The notes beneath the pieces were generated by a model that saw nothing but the letters and a program-made list of their open reading frames with translations, was not told the DNA's origin and did not search any database. A program made the translations under genes and the position numbers. A stretch of DNA of 64,000 nt from Oryzomicrobium terrae (lineage in GTDB: Bacteria > Pseudomonadota > Gammaproteobacteria > Burkholderiales > Rhodocyclaceae): assembly GCF_008274805.1 (NCBI RefSeq), contig NZ_CP022579.1:1736001-1800000 (forward strand), in the 5' to 3' direction. Shown here in pieces: positions 18,215 to 28,355 of this stretch (its first letter is position 1; each line of letters starts with the position of its first letter).

Positions 18215-20036
18215 TGGCGTGACCGGGCTGGCGTCGTCGCCGCCGGGCCTGCCCGACGTGGATACCCTGGCCCGGCTGGCCGGCGAGTTCTTTGCCACCC
18301 TGCCTGGCGGGGGCGCCTCGCCGGCTTTTGCGCCGGCGCCAGCACGGGGCGTGGCCGAAGGGGGGGCACCGTCGCCAGCGTCTCCTGCCTTGGCCAACGA
18401 TCCGGTCGAGGCCGCGCCGTCGGCCGGTCGTGGCGCTGCCGGGCCGGCAGTACCGGAGGCCTATGCGGCAGCCTTGCCCACGGTGCCCCTGGCCGGAACA
18501 CCAGGGCCGGGCAGTCCCTACTACTTCCTCGGGGAATCGAGCGCCTACCGGGCCGAGTCACCGGTTCTACCCGACAGCGCCCTGCTGCCGGGCGGTTCGG
18601 TGTCGCCCCAGTCCTTCGGCTTACCTGGCCAGGACGAGCTGCGGGCCCTGCTCGCCGAGATCGGCGGCTCCTCCCGGGGTGAGGTCGCGCGTCAGGAGGC
18701 GTCGGCCCCTGGCTTCTACTTCCTCGACCAGAGCGGTGGTCCGCGCGGGCAACGCTATGCCGAGCCGCCGGAAGCGCCGTCCCAGCTACAGGTAGCCACG
18801 CCGCCCTTCGACATCAACGCCGTGCGCCGGGATTTCCCGATTCTCGCCGAGCGAGTCAATGGCCGCCCCCTGATCTGGCTCGACAATGCCGCCACGACGC
18901 AGAAGCCCCAGGCGGTGATCGACCGGCTGGCCTACTTCTACGCCCACGAAAACTCCAACATCCACCGGGCCGCCCACGAACTGGCCGCACGGGCCACCGA
19001 CGCCTACGAGGCGGCGCGGCACAAGGTGGCGCGCTTTCTCGGCGCCGGTTCGCCGGAGGAGATCGTGTTCGTGCGCGGCGCCACCGAGGCCATCAACCTG
19101 GTGGCCAAGACCTGGGGGGCGCAGAACATCGGGCCCGGCGACGAGATCGTCGTCTCCCTGCTCGAACACCACGCCAACATCGTGCCCTGGCAGCAGCTCG
19201 CTGCCGCCAGCGGGGCGAAGATCCGCGTGATTCCGGTAGACGACGACGGCCAGATCCTGCTCGACGAGTACCAGAAGCTGCTCAACAGCCGCACCAGGCT
19301 GGTGGCCATCACCCAGGTTTCCAACGCCCTGGGTACGGTGACGCCGGTCAAGCAGATCATCGACCTGGCTCACCGGGCCGGCGCCCGGGTGCTGGTGGAC
19401 GGGGCCCAGTCGGTGTCGCACCTGCGGGTCAACGTCCAGGCCCTGGATGCGGACTTCTTCGTCTTTTCCGGGCACAAGGTATTCGCCCCCACCGGCATCG
19501 GTGTGGTCTATGCCAAGAAAGAGTTGCTGGAGGCCATGCCCCCTTGGCAGGGGGGCGGCAACATGATCGCCGACGTCACTTTCGAGCGCACCCAGTACCA
19601 GCCGCCGCCCAACAAGTTCGAGGCCGGCACCGGCAACATCGCCGACGCGGTGGGGCTGGGCGCCGCCCTGGACTACGTGGAGCGGATCGGCCTGGAGAAC
19701 ATCGCCCACTACGAGCACCTGCTGCTCGACTACGCCACCCAGGGGCTGAAGACCGTCCCCGGGCTGCGCCTGGTGGGCACCGCCCGGGACAAGACCAGCG
19801 TGCTGTCCTTCGTTCTGGAGGGCTACCGTACCGAGGAAGTGGGCGCGGCCCTCAACCGGGATGGTATCGCCGTGCGCTCCGGCCACCACTGCGCCCAGCC
19901 GATCCTGCGCCGCTTCGGCCTGGAAGCAACGGTGCGCCCGTCCCTGGCCTTTTACAACACCTGCGAGGAGGTCGATACCCTGGTGGCCGTGCTGCACCGC
20001 TTGGCCCGGGGCAAGGGGAACACGGCGCTGCGCTAG
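18189..20036 (+). CDS. Cysteine desulfurase cargo with disordered N-terminal targeting region
   Basis: Residues about 207-615 are a SufS-type PLP enzyme that takes sulfur from cysteine, giving alanine and a protein persulfide. The PLP lysine is near 430 (SGHKVFAPTG) and the catalytic Cys near 568 (SGHHCAQPI). The first about 200 residues are Pro/Ala/Gly-rich and disordered, with three short conserved-looking islands: LARLAGEFFATLPG (27-40), GSPYYFLGE (108-116) and GFYFLDQ (175-181). Long extensions with such motifs are the cargo-loading domains of family 2A encapsulin desulfurases. The start at 18189 overlaps the shell gene. Confidence 0.93.
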   Translation: MTTPTPTSNGVTGLASSPPGLPDVDTLARLAGEFFATLPGGGASPAFAPAPARGVAEGGAPSPASPALANDPVEAAPSAGRGAAGPAVPEAYAAALPTVPLAGTPGPGSPYYFLGESSAYRAESPVLPDSALLPGGSVSPQSFGLPGQDELRALLAEIGGSSRGEVARQEASAPGFYFLDQSGGPRGQRYAEPPEAPSQLQVATPPFDINAVRRDFPILAERVNGRPLIWLDNAATTQKPQAVIDRLAYFYAHENSNIHRAAHELAARATDAYEAARHKVARFLGAGSPEEIVFVRGATEAINLVAKTWGAQNIGPGDEIVVSLLEHHANIVPWQQLAAASGAKIRVIPVDDDGQILLDEYQKLLNSRTRLVAITQVSNALGTVTPVKQIIDLAHRAGARVLVDGAQSVSHLRVNVQALDADFFVFSGHKVFAPTGIGVVYAKKELLEAMPPWQGGGNMIADVTFERTQYQPPPNKFEAGTGNIADAVGLGAALDYVERIGLENIAHYEHLLLDYATQGLKTVPGLRLVGTARDKTSVLSFVLEGYRTEEVGAALNRDGIAVRSGHHCAQPILRRFGLEATVRPSLAFYNTCEEVDTLVAVLHRLARGKGNTALR

Positions 20037-20054
20037 CCGCGCTGTGTCTGCCCG

Positions 20055-20096
20055 ATGGAAAAAGCCTCCGCCTGCAAAGGTGGAGGCTTTTTCCAT
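20055..20096. terminator. Strong bidirectional terminator after the encapsulin operon
   Basis: A 15-bp perfect stem (ATGGAAAAAGCCTCC with GGAGGCTTTTTCCAT) closes the operon on the plus strand. It lies just beyond the end of the convergent regulator gene (20178) on the minus strand. Confidence 0.9.
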
Positions 20097-20177
20097 GGTG
20101 GGAAATTGGGGGGGATGCCGCAACGCCGAACTGCAGCGCCGGCCATGCTGGGCACAACCGGCCGGGCCTGCTGTCGG

Positions 20178-21266
<1,089 letters not shown>

Positions 21267-21594
21267 TGTTGTGTGTCGTTGGGGAGCGCCTTGGCGCTGA
21301 AGGACGTCAATCTAGGCCGCATTGCAGCAGTCAGAAACGAACGATTTGTTATTTGCTTCTTTCCTTTCGGCAGGATCGAGGTCTGCATGGATAAAGGCTC
21401 TTCGGGCAGTTGGAAGATTTTCGGCGCAACCCCATGAATTCACGTTTTATTCCCGATGCAAATGAATAAATAGGAAATCCATCGTAGGGGGCGCCGTCCC
21501 GGCTGGCTAGCATCGGATGCTTTCGCTGGCTGCCCTGTGGGGCCCGCCGGCGCCGTTTACCCGGTCTGCCGACCATCCGCCGAGGACTATCGCC
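21267..21594. promoter_or_regulatory. Divergent promoter region between the SfnR-like gene and the transaminase gene
   Basis: No gene is seen in about 330 bp. A perfect 7-bp inverted repeat with an 11-nt centre (TTTATTC at 21446-21452, GAATAAA at 21464-21470) lies in the only AT-rich part and is a candidate operator. I did not find a good GG-N10-GC sigma-54 signature towards the transaminase. Confidence 0.35.
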
Positions 21595-22938
21595 ATGGGT
21601 CGTTCCGAATCCCTGCCTTCCGCCGTTGCCGAGGCGGTGCATCCCGATGCTCCGTTCTGGCTGCCGTTCACCCCCAATCGGGAATTCAAGACTGGCGGCG
21701 CCCGCCTCGCTGCCCGGGCCGAGGGGATCTATTACTGGGACGACCAGGGGCGCCGCATCATTGACGCCTCCTCCGGCCTGTTCTGTGTTGCCGCCGGCCA
21801 CGGCCGCCGCGAGATTGCCGAGGCGGTGGGCCGCCAGGTCGCCGAGTTGGATTACCTCCCGCCCTTCCTGCGCGCCCATGGCAAGGCATTCGAATTGGCG
21901 CGGCGCATCGCCGAACTGACGCCCGGTGATCTGAATCGCATCTTCTTCACGAACTCTGGATCCGAAGCTGTTGATTCAGCTATGAAAATAGCCTTGGCGT
22001 ATCACCGCGCCCGAGGCCAGGGGCAACGCCAGATCTTCATCTCCCGGGAACGGGCCTACCACGGCGTCAATTTCGGCGGCATCGCCCTTTCGGGCATGGC
22101 CAACAACCGCCGCCATTTCGGCATCGGCCTGGCCCCGGTGGCCCACCTGCGCCACCACCATCTTCAGGAAAACGCCTTCACCCGGGGTCAGGGCGCCCAG
22201 GGTGCCGAGCTGGCCGATGACCTGCTGCGCCTGATCAACCTGCACGGGGCGGAGAACATCGCCGCCGTGTTCGTCGAGCCGGTGGCCGGCTCCACCGGGG
22301 TGCTGGTGCCGCCGCGGGGCTACCTGCAACGCCTCCGGGAAATTTGCGACCAGCACCAGCTGTTGCTGGTGTTCGACGAGGTGATCAGTGGTTTCGGCCG
22401 CCTGGGCGACAACTTCGGCGCCCAGACCTTCGGCGTTACCCCGGACATCATGACCCTGGCCAAGGCGCTCACCAACGGCACCGTGCCGATGGGGGCGGTG
22501 GCCGCCTCCCAGCGCATCTACGACGGCATCGTCGCCGCTGCAGGAGAGCAGTCCATCGAGTTCTTCCACGGCTATACCTACTCGGCCCACCCCCTGGCCT
22601 GCGCCGCCGGCCTGGCAGTCCTGGACATCTATCGGGACGAAGGCCTGTTCGAACGGGCCCAGAAGCTGTCGCCCTACTTCCTCGACATGGTGTTTTCCCT
22701 GCGCGACCTGCCTATCGTCACCGACATTCGCGGCATCGGCTTCCTGGCCGGCTTCGACGTGGCCGCGGACGGGGCCCCCGGGGTGCGGGGCCACGAGCTG
22801 CAAAAACGCCTGTGGGATGCCGGCTTGCACCTCAAGACCACTGGCGACGCGGCCATCCTGGCGCCGGCTTACATTGCTGAAAAAGCCCACATCGACGAGA
22901 TCGGCGACACCCTGCGCCGGGTGCTGAAGAGCTTCTGA
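21595..22938 (+). CDS. Class III omega-amino acid:pyruvate aminotransferase
   Basis: The 447-residue PLP enzyme of the omega-amino acid--pyruvate (beta-alanine) transaminase type has FTNSGSEAVDSAMKIAL, the VFDEVISGFGRLG block with the PLP-contacting Asp, and MTLAKALTNG with the Schiff-base Lys. These enzymes transfer amino groups from beta-alanine, taurine-like or other omega-amines to pyruvate. ATG 21595 fits the family; an in-frame upstream ATG at 21517 adds 26 unlikely residues. It heads a three-gene run with an amidohydrolase and a COG0523 GTPase. Given the sulfur context, a taurine/hypotaurine-like amine is a possible substrate, but this is speculation. Confidence 0.88.
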   Translation: MGRSESLPSAVAEAVHPDAPFWLPFTPNREFKTGGARLAARAEGIYYWDDQGRRIIDASSGLFCVAAGHGRREIAEAVGRQVAELDYLPPFLRAHGKAFELARRIAELTPGDLNRIFFTNSGSEAVDSAMKIALAYHRARGQGQRQIFISRERAYHGVNFGGIALSGMANNRRHFGIGLAPVAHLRHHHLQENAFTRGQGAQGAELADDLLRLINLHGAENIAAVFVEPVAGSTGVLVPPRGYLQRLREICDQHQLLLVFDEVISGFGRLGDNFGAQTFGVTPDIMTLAKALTNGTVPMGAVAASQRIYDGIVAAAGEQSIEFFHGYTYSAHPLACAAGLAVLDIYRDEGLFERAQKLSPYFLDMVFSLRDLPIVTDIRGIGFLAGFDVAADGAPGVRGHELQKRLWDAGLHLKTTGDAAILAPAYIAEKAHIDEIGDTLRRVLKSF

Positions 22939-23015
22939 TCCCGCCCTCCCGTTTGTTTCATCCATGGGGCTGCGCCGCCGCGGGCCAGCCCTTTTTCTGC
23001 TTGCAGCTTTCTGTC

Positions 23016-24695
23016 ATGACCTCCCCTCTCCTTTTCGCCAGCCCCGGGCGCCCGCCCGGCGAGATCGTGGTCTTTCGCGCCCGCCGCATCCTCACCATGA
23101 ACCCCGCCCAGCCCGAGGCCACCCACGTGGCGGTGCAAGACGGCCGCATCCTGGCTGTGGGCGATGGGGAGACTGCCGCTGCCTGGGGACCGGCGCGGCT
23201 GGACGAACGCTTTGCCGATCAGGTGCTGCTGCCCGGTTTCGTCGAGGGGCACAGCCACCTGATGGAGGGGGGCGTGTGGGACTTCGTCTATTGCGGCTAC
23301 CATGACCGGCGCGACCCCGGCGGCCGGCTGTGGCCGGGGCTGAAGAGCTTTGCCGCGGTGGTGGAGCGGTTGCGCCAGGCCCAGGCCGACCAGGCCGATC
23401 CCCAGGCGCCTCTGCTCGGCTGGGGGTTCGACCCGATCCATTTCGGCACGGCACGGATGACCGTGGCCGAACTCGACCAGGTGTCCCGGGAACGGCCGGT
23501 GGCGGTGATGCACGCCAACTTCCACCTGCTCAACGCCAACCGCGCCATGCTGGCGCGGGCCGGTATCGACCGGCACTGCGAAGCCGAGGGCGTCGCCCGG
23601 GACGCAACCGGCGAGCCCACCGGCGAGCTGCAGGAAACGGCCATGTTTCCGGTCTTTCGTGCCATCGACAACGCTTTCTACGAAGCCGGCCAGACCGTGC
23701 GCGGCGCCTGGAATTTCGCCCGGGCGGCACTTCAGGGCGGAGTCACCACCGCCACGGACCTGGTCAGCGACCTGGCGCCGGAGACCCTCGACCGCCTCCA
23801 CGCCATTACCGCCGACCCGGCCTATCCGGTGCGCCTGGTGCCGGCCTTTTTGCCCCTGCGCGCCCCGGGCGTGGACGGGGTGGCCCGGGTGCTCGACGCC
23901 CGGCGACGCAATACCGCCAAGTTTCTCGCCGGCCCGGTCAAGGTCGTGGTGGATGGCTCGATCCAGGGCTTCACCGGCCGCCTCAAGTGGCCGGGCTACT
24001 ACAACGGCCGGGAAAACGGCCTGTGGCTGGTGCCGCCGTCCCAGTTGCGCGAGCAGCTGGAGCCCTACCACCGGGCCGGCCTAACCCTGCACCTGCACGT
24101 GAACGGCGACGAGGCTTCGGAACTGGCCATCGAGGCCCTGGAGGAACTGCTGGCCGCCCATCCGCGCCCGGACCATCGCCATACCCTGCAGCACTGCCAG
24201 ATGGCCGACGCCGCCCAGTTCCGCCGCATGAAGGCCCTGGGCCTGTGCGCCAACCTGTTCGCCAACCACCTCTACTACTGGGGTGATGCCCATTTCGAGC
24301 AGACCCTGGGCCCGGACCGGACCCGCCGTCTCGACGCCTGCGGCACCGCCCTGCGCGAAGGTGTGCCCTTCTCGATCCACTCCGATGCGCCGATTACACC
24401 CCTGGCTCCCCTCTTTTCCGCCTGGTGCGCGGTGAACCGCATCAGCCACGGCGGCCGGCTGCTCGGCCCGGATGAGCGCATTCCGGTGACCGCGGCCCTG
24501 CGTGCCATCACCCTGGGGGCCGCCTACACCCTCAAGCTCGACCACCTGGTGGGTAGCATCGAGGTGGGCAAATGGGCCGATTTCGCCGTGCTCGACGACG
24601 ACCCCCTGACGGTGGCCCCGCACCGCCTGAAGGATGTGCCGGTGTGGGGCACGGTGCTGGCCGGCCAGCCCTTCCCCGCCCCCCGGCCGGCGTGA
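23016..24695 (+). CDS. YtcJ-like metal-dependent amidohydrolase
   Basis: The 559-residue amidohydrolase-superfamily enzyme has the metal site GFVEGHSHL, a C-terminal histidine set (LHLHVNGDEA, HTLQHCQ) and Asp in IHSDAPITPLAP. The final SIEVGKWADFAVLD beta-strand closure is typical. Substrates of YtcJ proteins are poorly defined (N-substituted amides, formamides). Start at ATG 23016; 77 bp follow the transaminase gene. The last codons overlap the GTG start of the COG0523 GTPase, suggesting that the GTPase may metallate this enzyme. Confidence 0.85.
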   Translation: MTSPLLFASPGRPPGEIVVFRARRILTMNPAQPEATHVAVQDGRILAVGDGETAAAWGPARLDERFADQVLLPGFVEGHSHLMEGGVWDFVYCGYHDRRDPGGRLWPGLKSFAAVVERLRQAQADQADPQAPLLGWGFDPIHFGTARMTVAELDQVSRERPVAVMHANFHLLNANRAMLARAGIDRHCEAEGVARDATGEPTGELQETAMFPVFRAIDNAFYEAGQTVRGAWNFARAALQGGVTTATDLVSDLAPETLDRLHAITADPAYPVRLVPAFLPLRAPGVDGVARVLDARRRNTAKFLAGPVKVVVDGSIQGFTGRLKWPGYYNGRENGLWLVPPSQLREQLEPYHRAGLTLHLHVNGDEASELAIEALEELLAAHPRPDHRHTLQHCQMADAAQFRRMKALGLCANLFANHLYYWGDAHFEQTLGPDRTRRLDACGTALREGVPFSIHSDAPITPLAPLFSAWCAVNRISHGGRLLGPDERIPVTAALRAITLGAAYTLKLDHLVGSIEVGKWADFAVLDDDPLTVAPHRLKDVPVWGTVLAGQPFPAPRPA

Positions 24696-25783
24696 GGCGC
24701 GGCGCCGTGCTCTTCACGGCAGCGCCCCTTGGCGCTCCGCCCGCCCTTCCGCCCGGCGTATCGGGCCAGGCGCCGATCCCCCTTACCGTCATCGGCGGTT
24801 TTCTCGGCGCCGGCAAGACCTCCCTGATCAACCACCTGCTGGCGGCGCCCGGCGGCGAACCCCTGACCGTGCTGGTCAACGATTTCGGCGCCCTGGAAAT
24901 CGATGCCGCCCTGATCCGCGCCCGCAGCGGCGACACCCTCAGCCTGGCCAACGGCTGCATCTGCTGCTCCATGGGCGGCGACCTGGTCCAGGCCCTGCTC
25001 GCCCTGGAACGGCGCCCCGAGGCCCCACGCCGTTTGGTGGTCGAAACCAGCGGCGTGGCCGATCCGGGCAAGGTGGCCCAGATCGGCCTGCTGGCGGCCG
25101 GCTACCGGCTCGATGCGGTGGTGGTGGTGGTGGATGCCGGGGCCTTTCCCGCCCTGCTGGCGGATCCGCGGCTGGGTGACACGGTGGCCCGCCAGGTGAA
25201 GCGAGCCGATCTGCTGGTGGTGAACAAGGCCGACACCATCGGCCTGACCGAACAGCGGGCCCTGGAGAAAATCCTGGAGAGCCTGGCGCCGACCGCCCCC
25301 CGGCTGCTGACCCGGGAAGGGCGGGTTCCCGCCCAGGTCCTGCTGGGCGAGGCGACGCCCCCGGTGGGGGCTGACGATGCCAACGCGCCAACTGCGCCGC
25401 CCAGGCCCCGCTCCGGCCCGCCAGGGGGAGCGGGTAACCCTGGAAGGCAGCGAGTGTTGGCGCAGCCCCCCTCCCCCCGTCCTGAGCCAGCCTACTTCAC
25501 CCTGTCCTGGACGTATCTCCAGCCCCTGCGCCCCGACCGGGCGCGGGAACTGCTCGACCGGGCCCTGCCTGCCCGCCTGCTGCGCGGTAAGGCGCTACTG
25601 AACCTGTACGGCGATGACCGGCCCTGGCTGTGGCAGCGCGCCGGGGGACGCAGCCGCTGGGAGCGCCTGGAAGCTTCCCCTCCCGGGTTGGCCCCCGGCG
25701 AGTCCCGGGTGGTGCTGATCAGCCTGGCGTCCGCTGCGGACGAGGCGGAGGCTAAGTCCCTGCTCAGGCGCCTAGGCACCTGA
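24692..25783 (+). CDS. COG0523 (CobW/ZNG-type) GTPase metallochaperone
   Basis: The 363-residue G3E GTPase has Walker A GGFLGAGKTSLI, the metal-binding CxCC motif in NGCICCSMGGDL, switch ETSG and NKAD. The C-terminal domain is shortened and preceded by a Pro/Gly-rich insertion (about 230-265). I choose GTG 24692, which overlaps the stop of the amidohydrolase (GTGA). Family members deliver Zn or Co to client enzymes. Although named CobW, it is 30 kb from the cobalamin operon and lacks the subunit context of CobW, so a role in metallating the adjacent amidohydrolase is more likely. Confidence 0.8.
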   Translation: MRRGAVLFTAAPLGAPPALPPGVSGQAPIPLTVIGGFLGAGKTSLINHLLAAPGGEPLTVLVNDFGALEIDAALIRARSGDTLSLANGCICCSMGGDLVQALLALERRPEAPRRLVVETSGVADPGKVAQIGLLAAGYRLDAVVVVVDAGAFPALLADPRLGDTVARQVKRADLLVVNKADTIGLTEQRALEKILESLAPTAPRLLTREGRVPAQVLLGEATPPVGADDANAPTAPPRPRSGPPGGAGNPGRQRVLAQPPSPRPEPAYFTLSWTYLQPLRPDRARELLDRALPARLLRGKALLNLYGDDRPWLWQRAGGRSRWERLEASPPGLAPGESRVVLISLASAADEAEAKSLLRRLGT

Positions 25784-25801
25784 GCGATCCGCCATCCCGG
25801 C

Positions 25802-26674
25802 TCAAGCCGCGGCGAGGAAGGCGTGCAGCCGGGCGTTGGTTTCCTCCGGCTGCTCCAGCATGATCTGGTGGCCGCAGCGGGGCACGACGTGCAGTTCGGC
25901 CCGGGGCAGCCGGGTGGCCAGGTCGGCGGCGATGGCGGCCGGGGTCAGGCCGTCGCTGTCCCCGGCCAGCAACAGTACCGGCAGATCCAGTTGCGGTAGG
26001 ACCTGGGGAGCGATCGGCGCGGCACCGGCGAGCAGGGACTTGAATACGTGCAGCGAATTGCGCCGGGCCACCGCCTCCTCGTGGGCGACCAGGGCCCGGT
26101 CCGCGTCCGGATGCCAGGCCCGGCGGCGAAAGCCCCGGGCCAGCAGGGGGCGCAGCAGCTCCAGCAGACCCGTCGGCAGCCAGGCCAGCGGACCCCGGGC
26201 CAGTTTTTCCGAGGCCGGCGGCGTTCCCAGCAGCGCCACCCGGTCGATGTCACCCAGGCGCCCGTCCCGATGCAGCGCCAGCAGCACCGCCAGGGTCAGC
26301 CGGGCGCCATAGGAGTGGGCCACCAGGACGTTGCGGGCGCTGCCGAAGGTGCTCACCAGCTGCCGGTAATCCTCGGCCAGCGCGTCGCTGGCATAGGCTT
26401 CCCGTTGCCGGGGCTGGGGGCTCTGGCCGTGGCCGAGGAAGTCCCAGGCCACCACCCGGTAGCCCGCCGCCACCAGGGCCTGCCACTGGTGGCGCCACTG
26501 GTGCTTGTTGCCGCCGGCGCCATGGCAGAGGAACACCGTGGTGTCGGCCCGGGCGCCTCCTTCGTGGCGGCGCAGGTGAACGAAGCGGCCGGGACGGATC
26601 TCTTCCAGTTCGCCGGGGCCGATGCCCCATGCGTCGACGGAAAGATGGGAAGTGCGTTGCGGGTCATGGCTCAT
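25802..26674 (-). CDS. Alpha/beta-fold hydrolase
   Basis: The 290-residue hydrolase has the oxyanion segment LCHGAGGNKHQW, the nucleophile elbow VAHSYGARL, an acid residue in LAGDSDGLTP and the catalytic His in PRCGHQIMLEQP. It is the last gene of the minus-strand transporter operon, 43 bp after the ATPase. It probably acts in the cytoplasm on the imported compound (ester or thioester); the substrate is unknown. Confidence 0.85.
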   Translation of the reverse strand: MSHDPQRTSHLSVDAWGIGPGELEEIRPGRFVHLRRHEGGARADTTVFLCHGAGGNKHQWRHQWQALVAAGYRVVAWDFLGHGQSPQPRQREAYASDALAEDYRQLVSTFGSARNVLVAHSYGARLTLAVLLALHRDGRLGDIDRVALLGTPPASEKLARGPLAWLPTGLLELLRPLLARGFRRRAWHPDADRALVAHEEAVARRNSLHVFKSLLAGAAPIAPQVLPQLDLPVLLLAGDSDGLTPAAIAADLATRLPRAELHVVPRCGHQIMLEQPEETNARLHAFLAAA

Positions 26675-26717
26675 GACGTAACTCCGAAAACATGGAGATC
26701 AAGGCTGGGCGCGCCTT

Positions 26718-28355
26718 TCAGGCCACCTGCCGGTCGGATGCCGGCGCTAGGCTTGCCAGGGCGCGGGTCAGGTCCGGGGTGGCGGCGAGCAGGGCCTGGG
26801 TGTAGGGGTGACGGGGGGTGGCGAAGACCTGGGCGGTGGCGCCGCTTTCGACGATGCGCCCTTGCTGCATCACGTACACCCGGTCCGTGCTGGCCCGGAT
26901 CACCCCCAAGTCGTGGGAGACGAACAGGATGGCGACCCGCAGCCGCCGGCCGATGTCGGCCAGCAGGTCGAGGATCTGGGCGCGCACCGTCACGTCCAGG
27001 GCCGAAACCGCTTCGTCGAGGACGATCACGTCCGGTTCCACTGCCAGGGCCCGTGCGATGGCGATGCGTTGGCGCTGGCCGCCGGAAAACTGGTGCGGCA
27101 GCCGGTCGGCATCGGCCGGCTGCAGGCCCACCTGAGCCAGGGCGGCTTCCACCCGGCGGCGGCGCTCATCCGCAGGCAGGGGGGCGTCGAGCAGATGCAA
27201 GGGTTCGGCCACCAGCCGCTCCACGGTCCAGCCCGGGTTGAAGCTGCCGTAGGGGTCCTGGAACACCACCTGGATGCGCCGCCGCAGCGCCCGCAGGGCA
27301 GCGCCCCGAGCGGTGGAAAAGGTTTCGCCGTGCAGCCGCACCTCGCCGCCCTGGGGGGCTTCCAGGGCGAGGACGGTGCGCAGCAGGGTGGATTTGCCGC
27401 AGCCGGACTCCCCCACCAGGCCGACGCTCTCGCCTCGACGCACTTCCAGGGACACACGGTCCACCGCGCGGAAAGCGTCGGGGCGGCGCCAGAAGCGCAG
27501 GCTGCGCCGGGGGCGGGCATAGTCGCGCACCACCTGGCGCACCTCCAGTACTGGGACGCTGCCCTCCTCCACCGCCGGCGCCCGGGTCGGGGCGTAGGCG
27601 GCATTGGCCAGCAGGGCCTGGGTGTAGGGATGGCGGGGTTGGCCCAGCACCTGGCCGGTCGGCCCGGATTCGACGATTCGCCCGGCCTGCATCACCGCCA
27701 CCCGGTCGGTGGTTTCGCCCACCACGGCCAGATCGTGGCTGACCAGGATCAGGCCGCAGCCGTCTTCCCGCACCAGCCGGCGCAGCAGATCAAGGATCTG
27801 GGCCTGGGTGGTGACATCCAGGGCGGTGGTTGGCTCGTCGGCGATGATCAGCCGGGGGGCCAGGGCCACGGCGATGGCGATCGCCACCCGCTGGCGCTGC
27901 CCACCCGAGAGCGCATGGGGGTAGCGCGCCAAGGAAGCCCGGTCGCCGGGCAGGCCGACCCGCTCCAGGGTGTCCCGGGCCACCCGCCAGGCTTCGGCGG
28001 CGCTGACGCGGCGGTGCAGGCGCACCGTTTCCGCCACCTGCTCGCCAATGCTCATCAGCGGGTTGAGGGCGGTCATCGGTTCCTGAAAGACGATGCCGAC
28101 GTCCCGGCCGCGGATGCGGTTGAGTTCTACCTCGCGCCGGGCGGTCAGATCGTCGCCACCGAGCAGGATGCGTCCCTGCCGCGTCGCGCCTGCCGGCAGC
28201 AGGCCGAGCACGGCCAGGGCGGTGAGGGACTTGCCCGAGCCGGATTCTCCCACCAGGCCGAGGATTTCCCCGGCAGCCAGGGTCAGGTTCACGTCGTGGA
28301 GCAGCGGGCAGCCGTCCACCGCGATGTCGAGGTGTTCGATGGCGAGCAGGCTCAT
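26718..28355 (-). CDS. Peptide-type ABC transporter, fused double ATPase (DppD-DppF-like)
   Basis: The 545-residue protein contains two complete ABC ATPase domains of the oligopeptide/nickel family. Half 1 (about 1-255) has [16 protein letters not shown] and DEPTTALD. Half 2 (about 275-535) has [16 protein letters not shown] and DEAVSALD, each followed by the oligopeptide-family C-terminal extension (HPYTQALL). ATG 28355 overlaps the stop of the permease gene (ATGA); the longer open frame upstream is a shadow of the permease gene. It energises uptake by the permeases encoded immediately upstream. Confidence 0.93.
   Translation of the reverse strand: MSLLAIEHLDIAVDGCPLLHDVNLTLAAGEILGLVGESGSGKSLTALAVLGLLPAGATRQGRILLGGDDLTARREVELNRIRGRDVGIVFQEPMTALNPLMSIGEQVAETVRLHRRVSAAEAWRVARDTLERVGLPGDRASLARYPHALSGGQRQRVAIAIAVALAPRLIIADEPTTALDVTTQAQILDLLRRLVREDGCGLILVSHDLAVVGETTDRVAVMQAGRIVESGPTGQVLGQPRHPYTQALLANAAYAPTRAPAVEEGSVPVLEVRQVVRDYARPRRSLRFWRRPDAFRAVDRVSLEVRRGESVGLVGESGCGKSTLLRTVLALEAPQGGEVRLHGETFSTARGAALRALRRRIQVVFQDPYGSFNPGWTVERLVAEPLHLLDAPLPADERRRRVEAALAQVGLQPADADRLPHQFSGGQRQRIAIARALAVEPDVIVLDEAVSALDVTVRAQILDLLADIGRRLRVAILFVSHDLGVIRASTDRVYVMQQGRIVESGATAQVFATPRHPYTQALLAATPDLTRALASLAPASDRQVA

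Noticed and set aside
21501-21521. Sigma-54 promoter before the transaminase gene
   Set aside because: TGGC and TGC elements are present, but GG to GC spacing is 12 nt instead of 10.
24692-25783. Cobalamin-pathway CobW
   Set aside because: The name would suggest B12 synthesis, but the gene is far from the cbi operon and is translationally coupled to an amidohydrolase.
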